Shown piece after piece: positions 17,821 to 27,313 of a stretch of DNA of 64,000 bases. The number at the start of each line of letters is the position of its first letter. Position 1 is the stretch's first letter. The position numbers and the translations under genes are program-made. The notes under the pieces are model-generated. The model was not told where the DNA came from. It made no database searches and saw only the letters and a list, made by a program, of their open reading frames with translations. The stretch is taken from assembly GCF_014851865.1 (NCBI RefSeq), contig NZ_JACVAM010000008.1, forward strand, positions 124,001-188,000, written 5' to 3'. The stretch comes from Pseudomonas sp. PDM16 (GTDB lineage: Bacteria > Pseudomonadota > Gammaproteobacteria > Pseudomonadales > Pseudomonadaceae).

Positions 17821-17951
17821 CGCTCAAAATCTGCTGCGCGTCGGCTAAACGGCGTTGGAAACGGTCTCGGACTGCTCATTTACCATCCGTAAACTGCGCG
17901 TCCTCGGCCATTCCCGCCACCGTTTTGCTCTAGCTCGCGAGATCTTGAGCG
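17821..17951. repeat. Large imperfect palindrome, element C
   Basis: 131 bp whose halves pair along most of their length: CGCTCAAAATCT (17821 on) against AGATCTTGAGCG (end 17951), and ACGG/TCTCGG blocks against CCGAGG/CCGT. The loop reads TGCTCATTTACC. It occupies nearly the whole gap between accC and prmA, where I recall P. aeruginosa carrying a small hypothetical gene (PA4849). Same plan as element A (shared GAGCTAGAGC/CTGCGCGTCGGC blocks). Confidence 0.7.
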
Positions 17952-17971
17952 GACTCTGGGGAGGGAAACGA

Positions 17972-17999
17972 CAAAGGCCGCCCGAAGGCGGCCTTTGTT
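17972..17999 (-). terminator. Terminator of the accBC operon
   Basis: AAAGGCCGCC-TTCG-GGCGGCCTTT: a perfect 10-bp stem with a stable UUCG-type loop, 12 bases after the accC stop. Confidence 0.88.
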
Positions 18000-18011
18000 T
18001 GGCAGGACGGC

Positions 18012-19367
18012 TCAGTGCTTGTCCATGCCCAGCTTCTTCTCGAGGTAGTGGATGTTCACACCACCCTTGATGAAACCCTTGTCGCGAGTGAGGTCGCGGT
18101 GCAGCGGGATGTTGGTCTTGATCCCGTCGACCACGATCTCTTCCAGAGCGTTGCGCATGCGCGCCATGGCTTCGTCGCGGGTACGACCGTAGCTGATCAG
18201 CTTGCCGATCAGCGAATCGTAGTTCGGCGGAACCGAGTAGCCGCTGTACAGGTGCGAATCGACGCGAATGCCGTTGCCGCCCGGGGCATGGAAGTGCTTC
18301 ACCTTGCCGGGGCAGGGCATGAAGTTGTCCGGGTCTTCGGCATTGATCCGGCACTCCAGGGCGTGGCCGAGGATCTTCACGTCTTCCTGCTTGATCGACA
18401 GCTTGTTGCCCGCGGCGATGCTGAGCATCTCCTTGACGATGTCGACGCCGGTGACCATTTCGGTGACCGGGTGCTCGACCTGTACGCGGGTGTTCATCTC
18501 GATGAAGTAGAAACGGCCGTCTTCATAGAGGAACTCGAAGGTGCCGGCGCCGCGGTAACCGATCTCGACGCAGGCATCGACGCAGCGTTGCAGGACTTCG
18601 GCGCGGGCCTTCTCGTCGAGCAGTGGGGCAGGAGCTTCTTCCAGAACCTTCTGGTGACGGCGCTGCAGCGAGCAGTCGCGGTCGAAAAGATGGATGGCGT
18701 TGCCCTGGCCGTCGGACAGTACCTGGACCTCTACATGACGCGGATTGCCGAGGAACTTCTCCAGGTAGACCATCGAGTTGCCGAACGCGGCGCCAGCCTC
18801 GGTGCGGGTCAGTTTGGCCGACTTGATCAGGTCTTCTTCCTTGTGCACCACGCGCATGCCGCGACCACCGCCGCCGCCAGCGGCCTTGATGATCACCGGG
18901 TAACCGACTTCACGGGCAATCTTCAGCGCGGCTTCTTCGTCTTCCGGCAGCGGGCCGGCGGAGCCAGGCACCACGGGCACGCCGGACTTGATCATGGCGT
19001 CCTTGGCGGAAACCTTGTCGCCCATCAGGCGGATCACGTCGGCGGTCGGGCCGATGAAGGCGAAGCCGGATTTTTCCACCTGTTCGGCGAAGTCGGCGTT
19101 CTCGGCGAGGAAGCCGTAGCCCGGGTGGATCGCAGTGGCGCCGGTGACTTCGGCGGCGCTGATGATCGCCGGAATGCTCAGGTAGGACTGCGCGCCCGGC
19201 GCCGGACCAATGCAGACAGTCTCGTCGGCCAGGCCAAGGTGCATCAGTTCGCGGTCGGCGGTGGAATAGACCGCCACCGTCTTGATATCCAGTTCCTTGC
19301 ATGCGCGCAGGATGCGCAGGGCAATTTCGCCGCGGTTGGCGATCAGGACTTTTTCCAGCTTCTGCAT
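18012..19367 (-). CDS. accC: Acetyl-CoA carboxylase, biotin carboxylase subunit
   Basis: Carboxylates the biotin on AccB with ATP and bicarbonate in the first committed step of fatty-acid synthesis. 451 residues from the ATG at 19367 (MQKLEKVLIANRGEIALRIL). ATP-grasp loop KAAGGGGGRGMRVV and EMNTRVQVEHPVTEMVTG are present. The frame opens upstream at 19418 inside the accB end, but the extra residues are not family-like. It is 16 bases behind accB. It resembles the N-terminus of the urea carboxylase at the left edge but stops after the carboxylase domain. Confidence 0.97.
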   Translation of the reverse strand: MQKLEKVLIANRGEIALRILRACKELDIKTVAVYSTADRELMHLGLADETVCIGPAPGAQSYLSIPAIISAAEVTGATAIHPGYGFLAENADFAEQVEKSGFAFIGPTADVIRLMGDKVSAKDAMIKSGVPVVPGSAGPLPEDEEAALKIAREVGYPVIIKAAGGGGGRGMRVVHKEEDLIKSAKLTRTEAGAAFGNSMVYLEKFLGNPRHVEVQVLSDGQGNAIHLFDRDCSLQRRHQKVLEEAPAPLLDEKARAEVLQRCVDACVEIGYRGAGTFEFLYEDGRFYFIEMNTRVQVEHPVTEMVTGVDIVKEMLSIAAGNKLSIKQEDVKILGHALECRINAEDPDNFMPCPGKVKHFHAPGGNGIRVDSHLYSGYSVPPNYDSLIGKLISYGRTRDEAMARMRNALEEIVVDGIKTNIPLHRDLTRDKGFIKGGVNIHYLEKKLGMDKH

Positions 19368-19383
19368 TACGGGCTCCCCGTCA

Positions 19384-19842
19384 TCAGACGATGGTGAACA
19401 GGGGCTGGTCGTACTCAACCGGCTGGCCGTTTTCGACGAGGATCGATTCGATCACGCCGCTGGCCTCGGCCTCGATGTGGTTCATCATCTTCATGGCTTC
19501 GACGATGCACAGGATGTCGCCTTTCTTCACGGTCTGACCGACTTCGGCGAAGTTGCCGGAGGTTGGCGAGGCGGCGCGGTAGAAGGTGCCGACCATCGGC
19601 GAACGGACCACGTGGCCGTTCAGCTTGGCGGCGGCCGGGGCACCGGCTTCGGCCGGAGCGGCGGCTGCAACAGGTGCTGCGGCCGGAGCCGGTGCTGCTG
19701 CGTATACCGGTTGCGGGGCGTAGGCCGGTTGCTTGCTGTGGCGGCTGATGCGCACGGACTCTTCGCCCTCGCGGATCTCCAGCTCGTCGATACCGGACTC
19801 TTCCAGCAGCTCGATCAGTTTTTTGACTTTACGGATATCCAT
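19384..19842 (-). CDS. accB: Biotin carboxyl carrier protein
   Basis: 152-residue carrier of the biotin that shuttles carboxyl groups in acetyl-CoA carboxylase. A charged N-terminal region (MDIRKVKKLIELLEESGIDE), an Ala/Pro linker (about 38-70) and a biotinyl domain with the biotinylated lysine in VEAMKMMN. ATG behind GGGAG. It lies between aroQ and accC on the same strand; the three are probably one operon, linking shikimate and fatty-acid supply. Confidence 0.97.
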   Translation of the reverse strand: MDIRKVKKLIELLEESGIDELEIREGEESVRISRHSKQPAYAPQPVYAAAPAPAAAPVAAAAPAEAGAPAAAKLNGHVVRSPMVGTFYRAASPTSGNFAEVGQTVKKGDILCIVEAMKMMNHIEAEASGVIESILVENGQPVEYDQPLFTIV

Positions 19843-19867
19843 AGTTTTGCAACTCCCAAGGGTGAGG

Positions 19868-20311
19868 TCAGGGGCGTTCTAATTGTTCCAGGGCGGCCTC
19901 CAGGGCCAGTCGGTAGCCGCTGGCGCCAAGGCCGCAGATCACTCCCACCGCTACATCGGAGAAGTAGGAGTGATGGCGGAATGGTTCGCGCTTGTGCACG
20001 TTGGAGAGGTGCACTTCGATGAATGGGATGCTCACCGCCAGCAATGCGTCACGTAATGCGACGCTGGTGTGAGTGAAAGCGGCCGGATTGATCAGGATGA
20101 AGTCGACTCCTTCACCTTTCGCCGCATGGATGCGGTCGATCAGCTCATACTCGGCGTTGCTCTGCAGGTACATCAGGTGATGGCTTGCGGCGCGGGCACG
20201 CTGCTCCAGATCCTGATTGATCTCGGCCAGGGTGGTGGCACCGTATTTGTCGGGCTCGCGGGTGCCCAGCAGGTTGAGGTTGGGGCCGTGCAGCACCAGG
20301 AGGGTGGCCAT
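19868..20311 (-). CDS. aroQ: 3-Dehydroquinate dehydratase, type II
   Basis: Third step of the shikimate pathway: dehydrates 3-dehydroquinate, as a dodecamer. 147 residues. Family signature at the start (LVLHGPNLNLLGTREPDKYG), the flexible lid region, QSNAEYELIDRIH, INPAAFTHTSVALRDAL and FIEVHLSNVHKREPFRHHS. First gene of the aroQ-accB-accC run, 25 bases before accB. Confidence 0.97.
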   Translation of the reverse strand: MATLLVLHGPNLNLLGTREPDKYGATTLAEINQDLEQRARAASHHLMYLQSNAEYELIDRIHAAKGEGVDFILINPAAFTHTSVALRDALLAVSIPFIEVHLSNVHKREPFRHHSYFSDVAVGVICGLGASGYRLALEAALEQLERP

Positions 20312-20433
20312 GGGCGCTTCCTTGTTGTTCTGACCGTGGAATGGCCGGGACTATGCCGAAAGCGCTGCGGGCTGTCCAGTTGCCGGGAGTAGTCGGCAAG
20401 ATGGACGAAATTTGCGGCAGAAATATGACGTCG

Positions 20434-22233
20434 TCAGTTCTGGCGGGCGGCGGCGCGGGTCAGGCGATCGGCGAAGTCGGCGGCGCTGATTTCACCTACG
20501 ACACGCAAATCCGACCATTCGTCACCCTTTTCGCCGAAGAACAGAATCGCCGGCGGGCCGAACAGCTGATAGCGGTCCAGCAATTCGCGCTGGTCCGCCC
20601 GGCTCTCGGTGATGTCGAAGCGTACCAGTCGATAACCGCCTAGTTGCGATGTTACGGCCGGTGCGGTCAGTACTTCGCGTTCGATCACCTTGCAGCTGAT
20701 GCACCAGTCCGCGTACCAGTCCAGCAGCAGCGGCTGACCGGCGCTCCTGGCTGATGCCAGGGCGGCATCCAGTTCGGCTGGAATGGTGATGGTCTGCCAT
20801 TCGCTCTTTTGCACGCCTGATGCAGAGGCCATGACGGCTGCCTCGGCGTGACCCAATGGGCGCAACGGGTCGCTTTGCCCCTGCAGGGCACCGATCCAGG
20901 CGATCACGCCATAGACCAGCAGAGGCAGACCGATCAGTTGAGCCAGCTTCTGGTGATGGGTCTTGGGCGTCAGTTCCAGCACGCCAAGCCATAGCGCTAC
21001 GCCTGCCGCCAGCAGGCCCCACAGGGCCAGGGCGACAGGGCCGGGAACCACACGTTCCAACAGCCATACGGCAACGGCCATGAGCAGGGCGCCGAAGGCG
21101 TTGCGTACGGCGAGCATCCAGGGGCCGGATTTCGGCAGCAGCGCGCCACCGCCCACGGCGAACAGCACCAGCGGTGCGCCCATGCCCAGACCCAGTGCGA
21201 GCAACTTGAGGCCGCCGCCAAGGGCGTCGCCACTGGCGCTGATATAGAGCAGGGCGCCGGCCAGCGGCGCCGACACGCAGGGTGAGACCAGCAGGCTGGA
21301 GAGCACGCCGAGGGCGGCGGCGCTGAGGACGGTGCCGCCCTGCAGGCGCTGGCTCAAACGCTGCAGCGGGCCATCGATAGCGGCCGGCAGGCGCAGTTCG
21401 AGGAACCCCAGGCTGGCGGCACCGAACAGAGCGAAGAAGATGGCGAACGGCACCAGAACCCAGGGTGACTGCAGGCGTGCCTGCAGGTTGAGTTCGGCGC
21501 CGAACAGGCCCATCAGCGCGCCGAGGATGGCGAAGCTGAGCGCCATCGGCAGCACGTAGGCCAGCGACAGCACCAGGCTGCGCGCGCCGCCCGGCTGGCC
21601 GCGCAGGACCACGCCGGTGAGAATCGGCAGCATCGGCAGCACGCAGGGTGTGAAGGTCAGGGCCAGGCCCCCGAGGAAGAACAGCGCCAGCTCTCTCCAG
21701 CTCCAGCCTGCCTGGGTCGGTGCAGAATTTGGAGCTTCGTCGGATTTGATGGTCTGCGCGGCTCCCTTGCCGTCGACCTCGATGCGCTCGTTCTCCGGTG
21801 GGTAGCACAGGCCCTTGTCGGCACAGCCCTGGTAGCTGGCATGGACGGTGAAGGGTAGGTCGACTGGGTTGTTGATCGGCAATTCGATGTCGGTGACGCC
21901 GTAATACACCTCGACATCGCCGAAGAACTCATCGTGTTTCGGCTCGCCCGCCGGGAGCACGGGCTCGCCCTTGGCCAGGTCGCTGGGCTCGATACGGAAC
22001 TGGAAACGATGGCGATAGAGGTAGTAGCCCTCCGCATTGACGAAGCGCAGCTTCACCGATTTTGCCGTGCTTTCCACCAGGCTCAGGCGGAAGGCTTCGC
22101 GCACCGGCAGGAAGTCGCCGCTATTGTTCAGCGGCGCATCGCCGATCACACCACGCGGGGCGGGATCATCAAACAGGCCTGCCAGGGCGGGCAGGGTGAA
22201 CAACATCAGGAACAGGGGGAGCAGACGGCGCAT
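20434..22233 (-). CDS. dsbD: Thiol:disulfide interchange protein DsbD
   Basis: Inner-membrane protein that passes electrons from cytoplasmic thioredoxin to periplasmic DsbC/DsbG and cytochrome-c maturation. 599 residues from the ATG at 22233, which begins a signal peptide (MRRLLPLFLMLFTLPALA). All six working cysteines are visible: CADKGLC in the periplasmic alpha domain, FTPCVLPMLP and LLVSPCVSAP in the membrane domain, and WCISCK in the C-terminal thioredoxin fold. The longer frame to 22272 would spoil the signal peptide. The synteny position matches P. aeruginosa dipZ. Confidence 0.96.
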   Translation of the reverse strand: MRRLLPLFLMLFTLPALAGLFDDPAPRGVIGDAPLNNSGDFLPVREAFRLSLVESTAKSVKLRFVNAEGYYLYRHRFQFRIEPSDLAKGEPVLPAGEPKHDEFFGDVEVYYGVTDIELPINNPVDLPFTVHASYQGCADKGLCYPPENERIEVDGKGAAQTIKSDEAPNSAPTQAGWSWRELALFFLGGLALTFTPCVLPMLPILTGVVLRGQPGGARSLVLSLAYVLPMALSFAILGALMGLFGAELNLQARLQSPWVLVPFAIFFALFGAASLGFLELRLPAAIDGPLQRLSQRLQGGTVLSAAALGVLSSLLVSPCVSAPLAGALLYISASGDALGGGLKLLALGLGMGAPLVLFAVGGGALLPKSGPWMLAVRNAFGALLMAVAVWLLERVVPGPVALALWGLLAAGVALWLGVLELTPKTHHQKLAQLIGLPLLVYGVIAWIGALQGQSDPLRPLGHAEAAVMASASGVQKSEWQTITIPAELDAALASARSAGQPLLLDWYADWCISCKVIEREVLTAPAVTSQLGGYRLVRFDITESRADQRELLDRYQLFGPPAILFFGEKGDEWSDLRVVGEISAADFADRLTRAAARQN

Positions 22234-22341
22234 GACGGGCTCGCACGAGAGACGTGCCGGCATCATACCCAAGTCGACCGGCCGACCCTAGGCGACCCAC
22301 TGGCGCAGGGTGTCAGTGGATATTGCCGGAGCGATGTGTGG

Positions 22342-24303
22342 TTACACGCGGAAGGCCTGTACTGCTGTGTGCAGGCGCCCACCCAGTTGCAGCAGCTGTT
22401 CTCCCTGGGCGCGACCTTCACCGATGCGGGTGAGGTTGTCCCCGCCCAGGTGGTGGATGCGTTCGCTGCGATCACGGATTTCGCTGGCGGCTCCACCCTG
22501 CTGGGCAGTAGCCTCGGCGATACGTTCGGCCATGCTGGCGATGGTGCGGATGGCCACCACCACCTCGTCCAGCGCACCGTCGGCCTGCTCGGCCTGGCCG
22601 GCAGTGGCCTCGGCATGTTCGACCTGGGCACGCATGGCGGTCACCGACTGCTGCGCTGCGCCTTGCAAGCGTGCGATCAACTGCTGGATTTCCTCGGTAG
22701 CACCGCTAGTGCGCTGGGCCAGCGAGCGTACCTCGTCGGCCACCACGGCAAATCCACGTCCGGCTTCGCCGGCGCGGGCTGCCTCGATGGCTGCATTTAG
22801 CGCCAGCAGGTTGGTCTGCTCGGCGACCCCGCGGATCACGGTCAGCACCTGGCCGATGGTCGCGGTCTCGTCGGCCAATTGCTCGATGGACTGGGCGTTG
22901 CCCTGCACCTCACTGACCAATGCGTGCAGCCCGGTCAGGCTCTGCTCGATCACCCGCTGGCCTTGTTCCACGGCCCGACTGGCATCGCGACTGGCATCGG
23001 CGGCATGGCTGGCGTCGTCGGCGACCCGGGCGATGGTTCCCTCCAGTTCGCCCAAGGCATCGCGGATCTGTGCGGTATCAGCCAGCTGGCGCTCGGCGCC
23101 ACCATGCAGGCCGTGGCTCAGCTCTGCAAGGGTGCGGCTGCTGCCAGCTACTTCGCCTGCATGCTGGTGGATAGTGCCGACCAGCTCCACCAGATAGCGG
23201 CGCAGGTGGTTGAGCGATTCCTCGATGTCACGCAACTCACGGGTGCGTGAGTCGAGGTGCACGTCGCGGGAGAAGTCGCCGGCGGCCCAGGTAGAGAGCT
23301 CGGGTGCCAGACGGCTGAGCAGGTTGCTCAGGCGGCGCTGGATGCGGTCCAGGCCGAGAGCGATCAGCAGGATCAGGCCGATCACCAGGCCCTGGATAAG
23401 GCGAGCTTCCCCCTGGATACGACCGTGCTCGGCCTTCACCAGAGGCTCCAGTCCGGCCAGGGCAGTCTGTAGGTGATCGATCTTGGCGGTGCTGGTGCTG
23501 ACCAGTTCGCCCCGCTGCTGGATCAGCGCGCGGGTTCGTGTCAGTTCGGCTGGGTAGCGCTTGACCAGGCTGGCGAAATCGCGTTTTAGCGCGACACCCT
23601 TGTCTTCCGCCTGTTTCTGATCGGTATCGCCGGCCAGGCCGAGCATGTCGGCGAAGCTGTTGCCGGCGTCGGTGCTGTCGGTCACTCCAAGCAGGGGCAG
23701 AGCATCCAGTGCCGTGGCTTGCTGGTTGAGCGCCGCCAGTTCGCGTTCCACATCGGCGGCCAGCTCGCTGCGACCGCTGCTGACCAGCTTGTCACGCGCA
23801 TGGGCTAGGCGGATCAGGTGTTGGGAGGCACGGAAAAGTGGTGGTGCGTAGCTGTGAGCCTGCGGACTACCGCTGTCATCGGCGTAACGGGTCAGCTGGT
23901 CGAGCGCACCGGCCATCTCTCGTTCGGCCTGCAGCAGCAACCCTTGAGGATCACCTGCCAGCTTGCCAGCGGCGAGCAGGTCGGTCGAAGCAAAGCTGTT
24001 GAGGTCTTCCAGGCTCGGGCGCAGGGCGCTGGCCAGTGCGCTGGGCAGCTCGTCCAGGCGATTCTGCAGCTCGCTGATGGCCTGGGTCGCCTGGCTGTGG
24101 CGTACGGCGTCGCCGCTGGCCAGGTAGGCCTGGACGTTCTCGGCAACCTGGTGCTGGAACTGTTGGGACAGATTGAGGTAGCGCTGCATCAGCAGATAGG
24201 GCTGCTCCAGCGCTCGCTCGGACCACCAGAGCGTGCCACCCAGGGCCAGGCACGAAGTGATCAGGAGGAGGGTAGAGAGGTTGGTAATCTGCTTGAGACG
24301 CAT
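22342..24303 (-). CDS. ctpL: Methyl-accepting chemotaxis protein, CtpL-like
   Basis: A 653-residue chemoreceptor. One N-terminal membrane helix (about 8-28), a long helical periplasmic region (about 30-300) of the HBM type, a second helix (LIQGLVIGLILLIALGLD), a HAMP-like region and a signalling domain with the hairpin tip VIRGVAEQTNLLALNAAIEAARAGEAGRGFAVVA. P. aeruginosa CtpL, in the same position between dsbD and gcbA, mediates attraction to phosphate. Ligand identity here rests on synteny. Start: the frame opens at a GTG at 24312; I prefer the ATG at 24303. Confidence 0.85.
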   Translation of the reverse strand: MRLKQITNLSTLLLITSCLALGGTLWWSERALEQPYLLMQRYLNLSQQFQHQVAENVQAYLASGDAVRHSQATQAISELQNRLDELPSALASALRPSLEDLNSFASTDLLAAGKLAGDPQGLLLQAEREMAGALDQLTRYADDSGSPQAHSYAPPLFRASQHLIRLAHARDKLVSSGRSELAADVERELAALNQQATALDALPLLGVTDSTDAGNSFADMLGLAGDTDQKQAEDKGVALKRDFASLVKRYPAELTRTRALIQQRGELVSTSTAKIDHLQTALAGLEPLVKAEHGRIQGEARLIQGLVIGLILLIALGLDRIQRRLSNLLSRLAPELSTWAAGDFSRDVHLDSRTRELRDIEESLNHLRRYLVELVGTIHQHAGEVAGSSRTLAELSHGLHGGAERQLADTAQIRDALGELEGTIARVADDASHAADASRDASRAVEQGQRVIEQSLTGLHALVSEVQGNAQSIEQLADETATIGQVLTVIRGVAEQTNLLALNAAIEAARAGEAGRGFAVVADEVRSLAQRTSGATEEIQQLIARLQGAAQQSVTAMRAQVEHAEATAGQAEQADGALDEVVVAIRTIASMAERIAEATAQQGGAASEIRDRSERIHHLGGDNLTRIGEGRAQGEQLLQLGGRLHTAVQAFRV

Positions 24304-24379
24304 GATGGGCACCGGAAAAGCTGGCGATGCCCATAGGTTATTGCGATTGGGTTACGGCTTTATGACTCTGTGATGCAGA

Positions 24380-26014
24380 TCACGCTTGTTCGTCCAGGTA
24401 GATCTCGACCCGGTTGCGGCCACCACGCTTGGCGACGTAAAGCGCCTCGTCGGCTTGCTTGGAGAGAGTGTTGATGTCCATGCCTCCACTCATCTCGGCG
24501 ATGCCGCAGCTGAAGGTGCAGGTCAGGTCGTGGGGTTGGGCCGGGTAATGGATTTCGGAGAAGCGCTGGCGAATCTCGTCGAGCACCTTGGCGGCGGTGA
24601 CGGCGTCGGTATCCGGCAGGACCACGGCGAATTCCTCGCCGCCGTAGCGGCCGATATGGTCGGTCTTGCGCAGGCGCTGCTTGAGGAAGAGGGCCAGGCT
24701 CTTGATCACCCGGTCGCCCATGGGGTGGCCGTAGGTGTCGTTGACCCGTTTGAAGTGGTCGATGTCGAGCATGGCGAAGGTCAGCGGCTGTTCGTCGCGA
24801 CGGGCACGGAAGCGCGCATCTTCCAGCAACTGCAGGATGTGGGTGTGATTGAAGAGCCCGGTGAGGCTGTCGCGCACCATGCGCGCCTTGAGGTTGCGCG
24901 CCCGCGCGGCACGGTTGCGCACCGTGGATATCAGGTGGCGTGGCTTGATGGGCTTGGTCAGGAAGTCATCGCCGCCCTCGCTCATGGCGTCGAGCTGCTT
25001 GTCCAGGTCGTCCTCGGCGGATAGATAGATGATCGGCACGCTGACATAGCGATCATTGTGGCGGATCACCTTGGCCAGTTCCGTTCCGTTGCAGTCGGGC
25101 ATGTACATGTCGAGGATGATCAGGTCGGGCTGGAAGTCGGCCAGCTCAGCCATGGCCTGGATCGGTTCGGTCAGCGTCCGGGTGATGATGCTTGCGCTGT
25201 TGAGGACCCGCTCCGTATGGATTGCCTGGGCTCGTGAGTCATCGATGATCAGAACCTTGTAGGGGTCGTACTGCACCACATTGGTGAGGATTTCGATGCG
25301 CTCGATCAGGCTGGAGGCGTCGAGGGTACCAGTGAAAAACTCCTGTCCGCCGGCGCGCACTGCGGCCAGTCGCGTAGGGGTGTCGACGTCATCATGGCTG
25401 AAGAACAGCAGCGGCAGTTTATGTTCGAGTCCCTCCTGTGCTTCTGCAGCCAGAATCAGGCCCTGGTCGGGGCCGGAGAAATCCACTTCCATCAGGATCG
25501 CCGCGGGGTGACGCTCACCCATGGCGGTGCGAAACGCGCTGGCCGTATCCAATGACTGGGCGTGCAGGCCGAAAAATTCCAACTGCTGCGCCAGGCGTTG
25601 GGCACGGTCCTGATCCTGCAGAGCCAGGTACACCGGCTTGCGCAGCGGTGGCAGGTAAGTCTGTTCGTATTGATCGCCATGGCGCAGCCCGGTGCGAGAC
25701 AGGCGCTGCATCAGTTGATTCAGCTCCATGATCAGCTGGCTGGTCAGGCGGCCTCGATTGGTCTCTACGGCCTCAAGGCAATGGCTGATCGAGCGTGCGA
25801 GGCTGACATGCAGGTCCTGTTCGAAGCGCTCGGCGTAGCGCAGCAGACCGAGGTTCGCCTCCACCAGTTCGGCCAGCGAGGTGGCATTCCACTCTTCCTG
25901 CTGCAGTCGCTGCCACACCTCCAGCACTTGTCTCGCCTGGTGGATCACACGCTTGGCGAAGTGTTGCTTGAGGCGGTCGCGGCTAGGGTCTTCGTGCTCG
26001 ATCATGATTCGCAT
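24380..26014 (-). CDS. gcbA: Diguanylate cyclase GcbA (receiver-receiver-GGDEF)
   Basis: Makes cyclic di-GMP. In P. aeruginosa and P. fluorescens GcbA promotes surface attachment. 544 residues from the ATG at 26014; 26005 (ATG) and 26062 (GTG) are alternatives. Domains: an N-terminal helical part, a poorly conserved receiver-like domain (about 145-260), a good receiver domain (KVLIIDDSRAQ, phospho-acceptor in LIILDMYMPDCNG), then GGDEF. The active site GRYGGEEF and the inhibitory site RKTD five residues before it are both intact, so it should be active and product-inhibited. Adjacent to the chemoreceptor on the same strand, 76 bases apart. Confidence 0.9.
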   Translation of the reverse strand: MRIMIEHEDPSRDRLKQHFAKRVIHQARQVLEVWQRLQQEEWNATSLAELVEANLGLLRYAERFEQDLHVSLARSISHCLEAVETNRGRLTSQLIMELNQLMQRLSRTGLRHGDQYEQTYLPPLRKPVYLALQDQDRAQRLAQQLEFFGLHAQSLDTASAFRTAMGERHPAAILMEVDFSGPDQGLILAAEAQEGLEHKLPLLFFSHDDVDTPTRLAAVRAGGQEFFTGTLDASSLIERIEILTNVVQYDPYKVLIIDDSRAQAIHTERVLNSASIITRTLTEPIQAMAELADFQPDLIILDMYMPDCNGTELAKVIRHNDRYVSVPIIYLSAEDDLDKQLDAMSEGGDDFLTKPIKPRHLISTVRNRAARARNLKARMVRDSLTGLFNHTHILQLLEDARFRARRDEQPLTFAMLDIDHFKRVNDTYGHPMGDRVIKSLALFLKQRLRKTDHIGRYGGEEFAVVLPDTDAVTAAKVLDEIRQRFSEIHYPAQPHDLTCTFSCGIAEMSGGMDINTLSKQADEALYVAKRGGRNRVEIYLDEQA

Positions 26015-26242
26015 CTGATGATAGTCAGCCTCGTGGGCTGCATGATGGCCTGATGCTACCACTGGAGTGGGCGTTCGAGGTTAACCTTTAATCATTTGAC
26101 GCCAATTTTCCAGCTTTTGGCCGAATCAGCGGCTTGGAGGCCAATATGTCACTGCCATGGTCCTGCGCTTCACTTATAGTGCAGAACGGATCGACCAAGG
26201 TTAGGGTCGGATCAAGCGAAGACGCAATCAAGGACCAAGATC

Positions 26243-27313
26243 ATGCTGGATTGGAAGAATCGCGCAGGTGAGCTGCGTGGCAATGTCGACGATTCGGTGG
26301 ACGGTGTGCGCAGCTATGCTCGTGGTGGCTGGCTCGGCAAGACCATCGGCACCCTGCTCGGTCTCTACCTACTGGGCGCCATGCTGGTGGGCTGGTACTG
26401 GAGCCAGGAGCCGGACCTGTTCCCCGTGCAACAGCATGCGCAATCAGCGGCAGAACAGGCGCAGCGCAAGATCGTCAATGGCTACACCACGGTGGAGACC
26501 CTCAAGCAGGTCTCCGAGACCCTGCTGAGCAAACCAGGTGGCTACCTGTCCAATGATCTTGCTCCGCCCGGCCTGTGGCTGGACAACATGCCTGCTTGGG
26601 AATACGGCGTGCTGGTGCAGGTGCGTGATCTGTCGCGCGCGCTACGCAAGGACTTCGCCCGCTCCCAGTCGCAGTCCACCGAGGACCCCAACCTGGCCAA
26701 GGCCGAGCCGCGCTTCAACTTCGACAACAAGAGTTGGGCACTGCCAGCCTCGGAGGCGGAATATGCTGAGGGCATCAAGTCGCTGGACCGCTACCTGGCG
26801 GCGCTGTCCGACCCGAGCCAGCCAAAGGCCCAGTTCTATGCTCGCGCCGACAACCTGAACAACTGGCTGGGCGATGTCGCCACTCGTCTGGGCTCGCTGT
26901 CTCAGCGCCTCTCGGCCAGCGTAGGTCGGGTGCGTCTGGACACCGATGTCGAGGCCAACCAGCCTGTGCCCGCGGGTCAGGTGGTGCCGGTGCGTGAGGA
27001 AGAGGTGAAAACGCCCTGGCTGCAGATCGACAACGTGTTCTATGAGGCCCGCGGTCAAGCCTGGGCACTGTCGCACATGCTGCGTGCCATCGAGGTGGAT
27101 TTCGCCGACGTGCTGGCGAAGAAGAATGCCACTGTCAGCGTGCGCCAGATCATCCGTGAGCTCGAGGCGGCCCAGGAGCCACTGTGGAGTCCGATGGTGC
27201 TCAACGGCAGCGGCTACGGCGTGCTGGCCAACCATTCACTGGTGATGGCCAACTACATCTCTCGCGCTAACGCGGCGATCATCGACCTGCGTACCTTGCT
27301 GAGCCAGGGTTGA
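26243..27313 (+). CDS. DUF2333 family membrane-anchored protein
   Basis: 356 residues, function unknown. A short cytoplasmic lead, one membrane helix (about 34-57, TIGTLLGLYLLGAMLVGWYW), and the rest probably periplasmic. ATG behind AAGGA with an 8-base gap. Its stop overlaps the NUDIX start (TGATG), so the two are co-translated. It diverges from gcbA across 228 bp. Same place as PA4842. Confidence 0.9.
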   Translation: MLDWKNRAGELRGNVDDSVDGVRSYARGGWLGKTIGTLLGLYLLGAMLVGWYWSQEPDLFPVQQHAQSAAEQAQRKIVNGYTTVETLKQVSETLLSKPGGYLSNDLAPPGLWLDNMPAWEYGVLVQVRDLSRALRKDFARSQSQSTEDPNLAKAEPRFNFDNKSWALPASEAEYAEGIKSLDRYLAALSDPSQPKAQFYARADNLNNWLGDVATRLGSLSQRLSASVGRVRLDTDVEANQPVPAGQVVPVREEEVKTPWLQIDNVFYEARGQAWALSHMLRAIEVDFADVLAKKNATVSVRQIIRELEAAQEPLWSPMVLNGSGYGVLANHSLVMANYISRANAAIIDLRTLLSQG

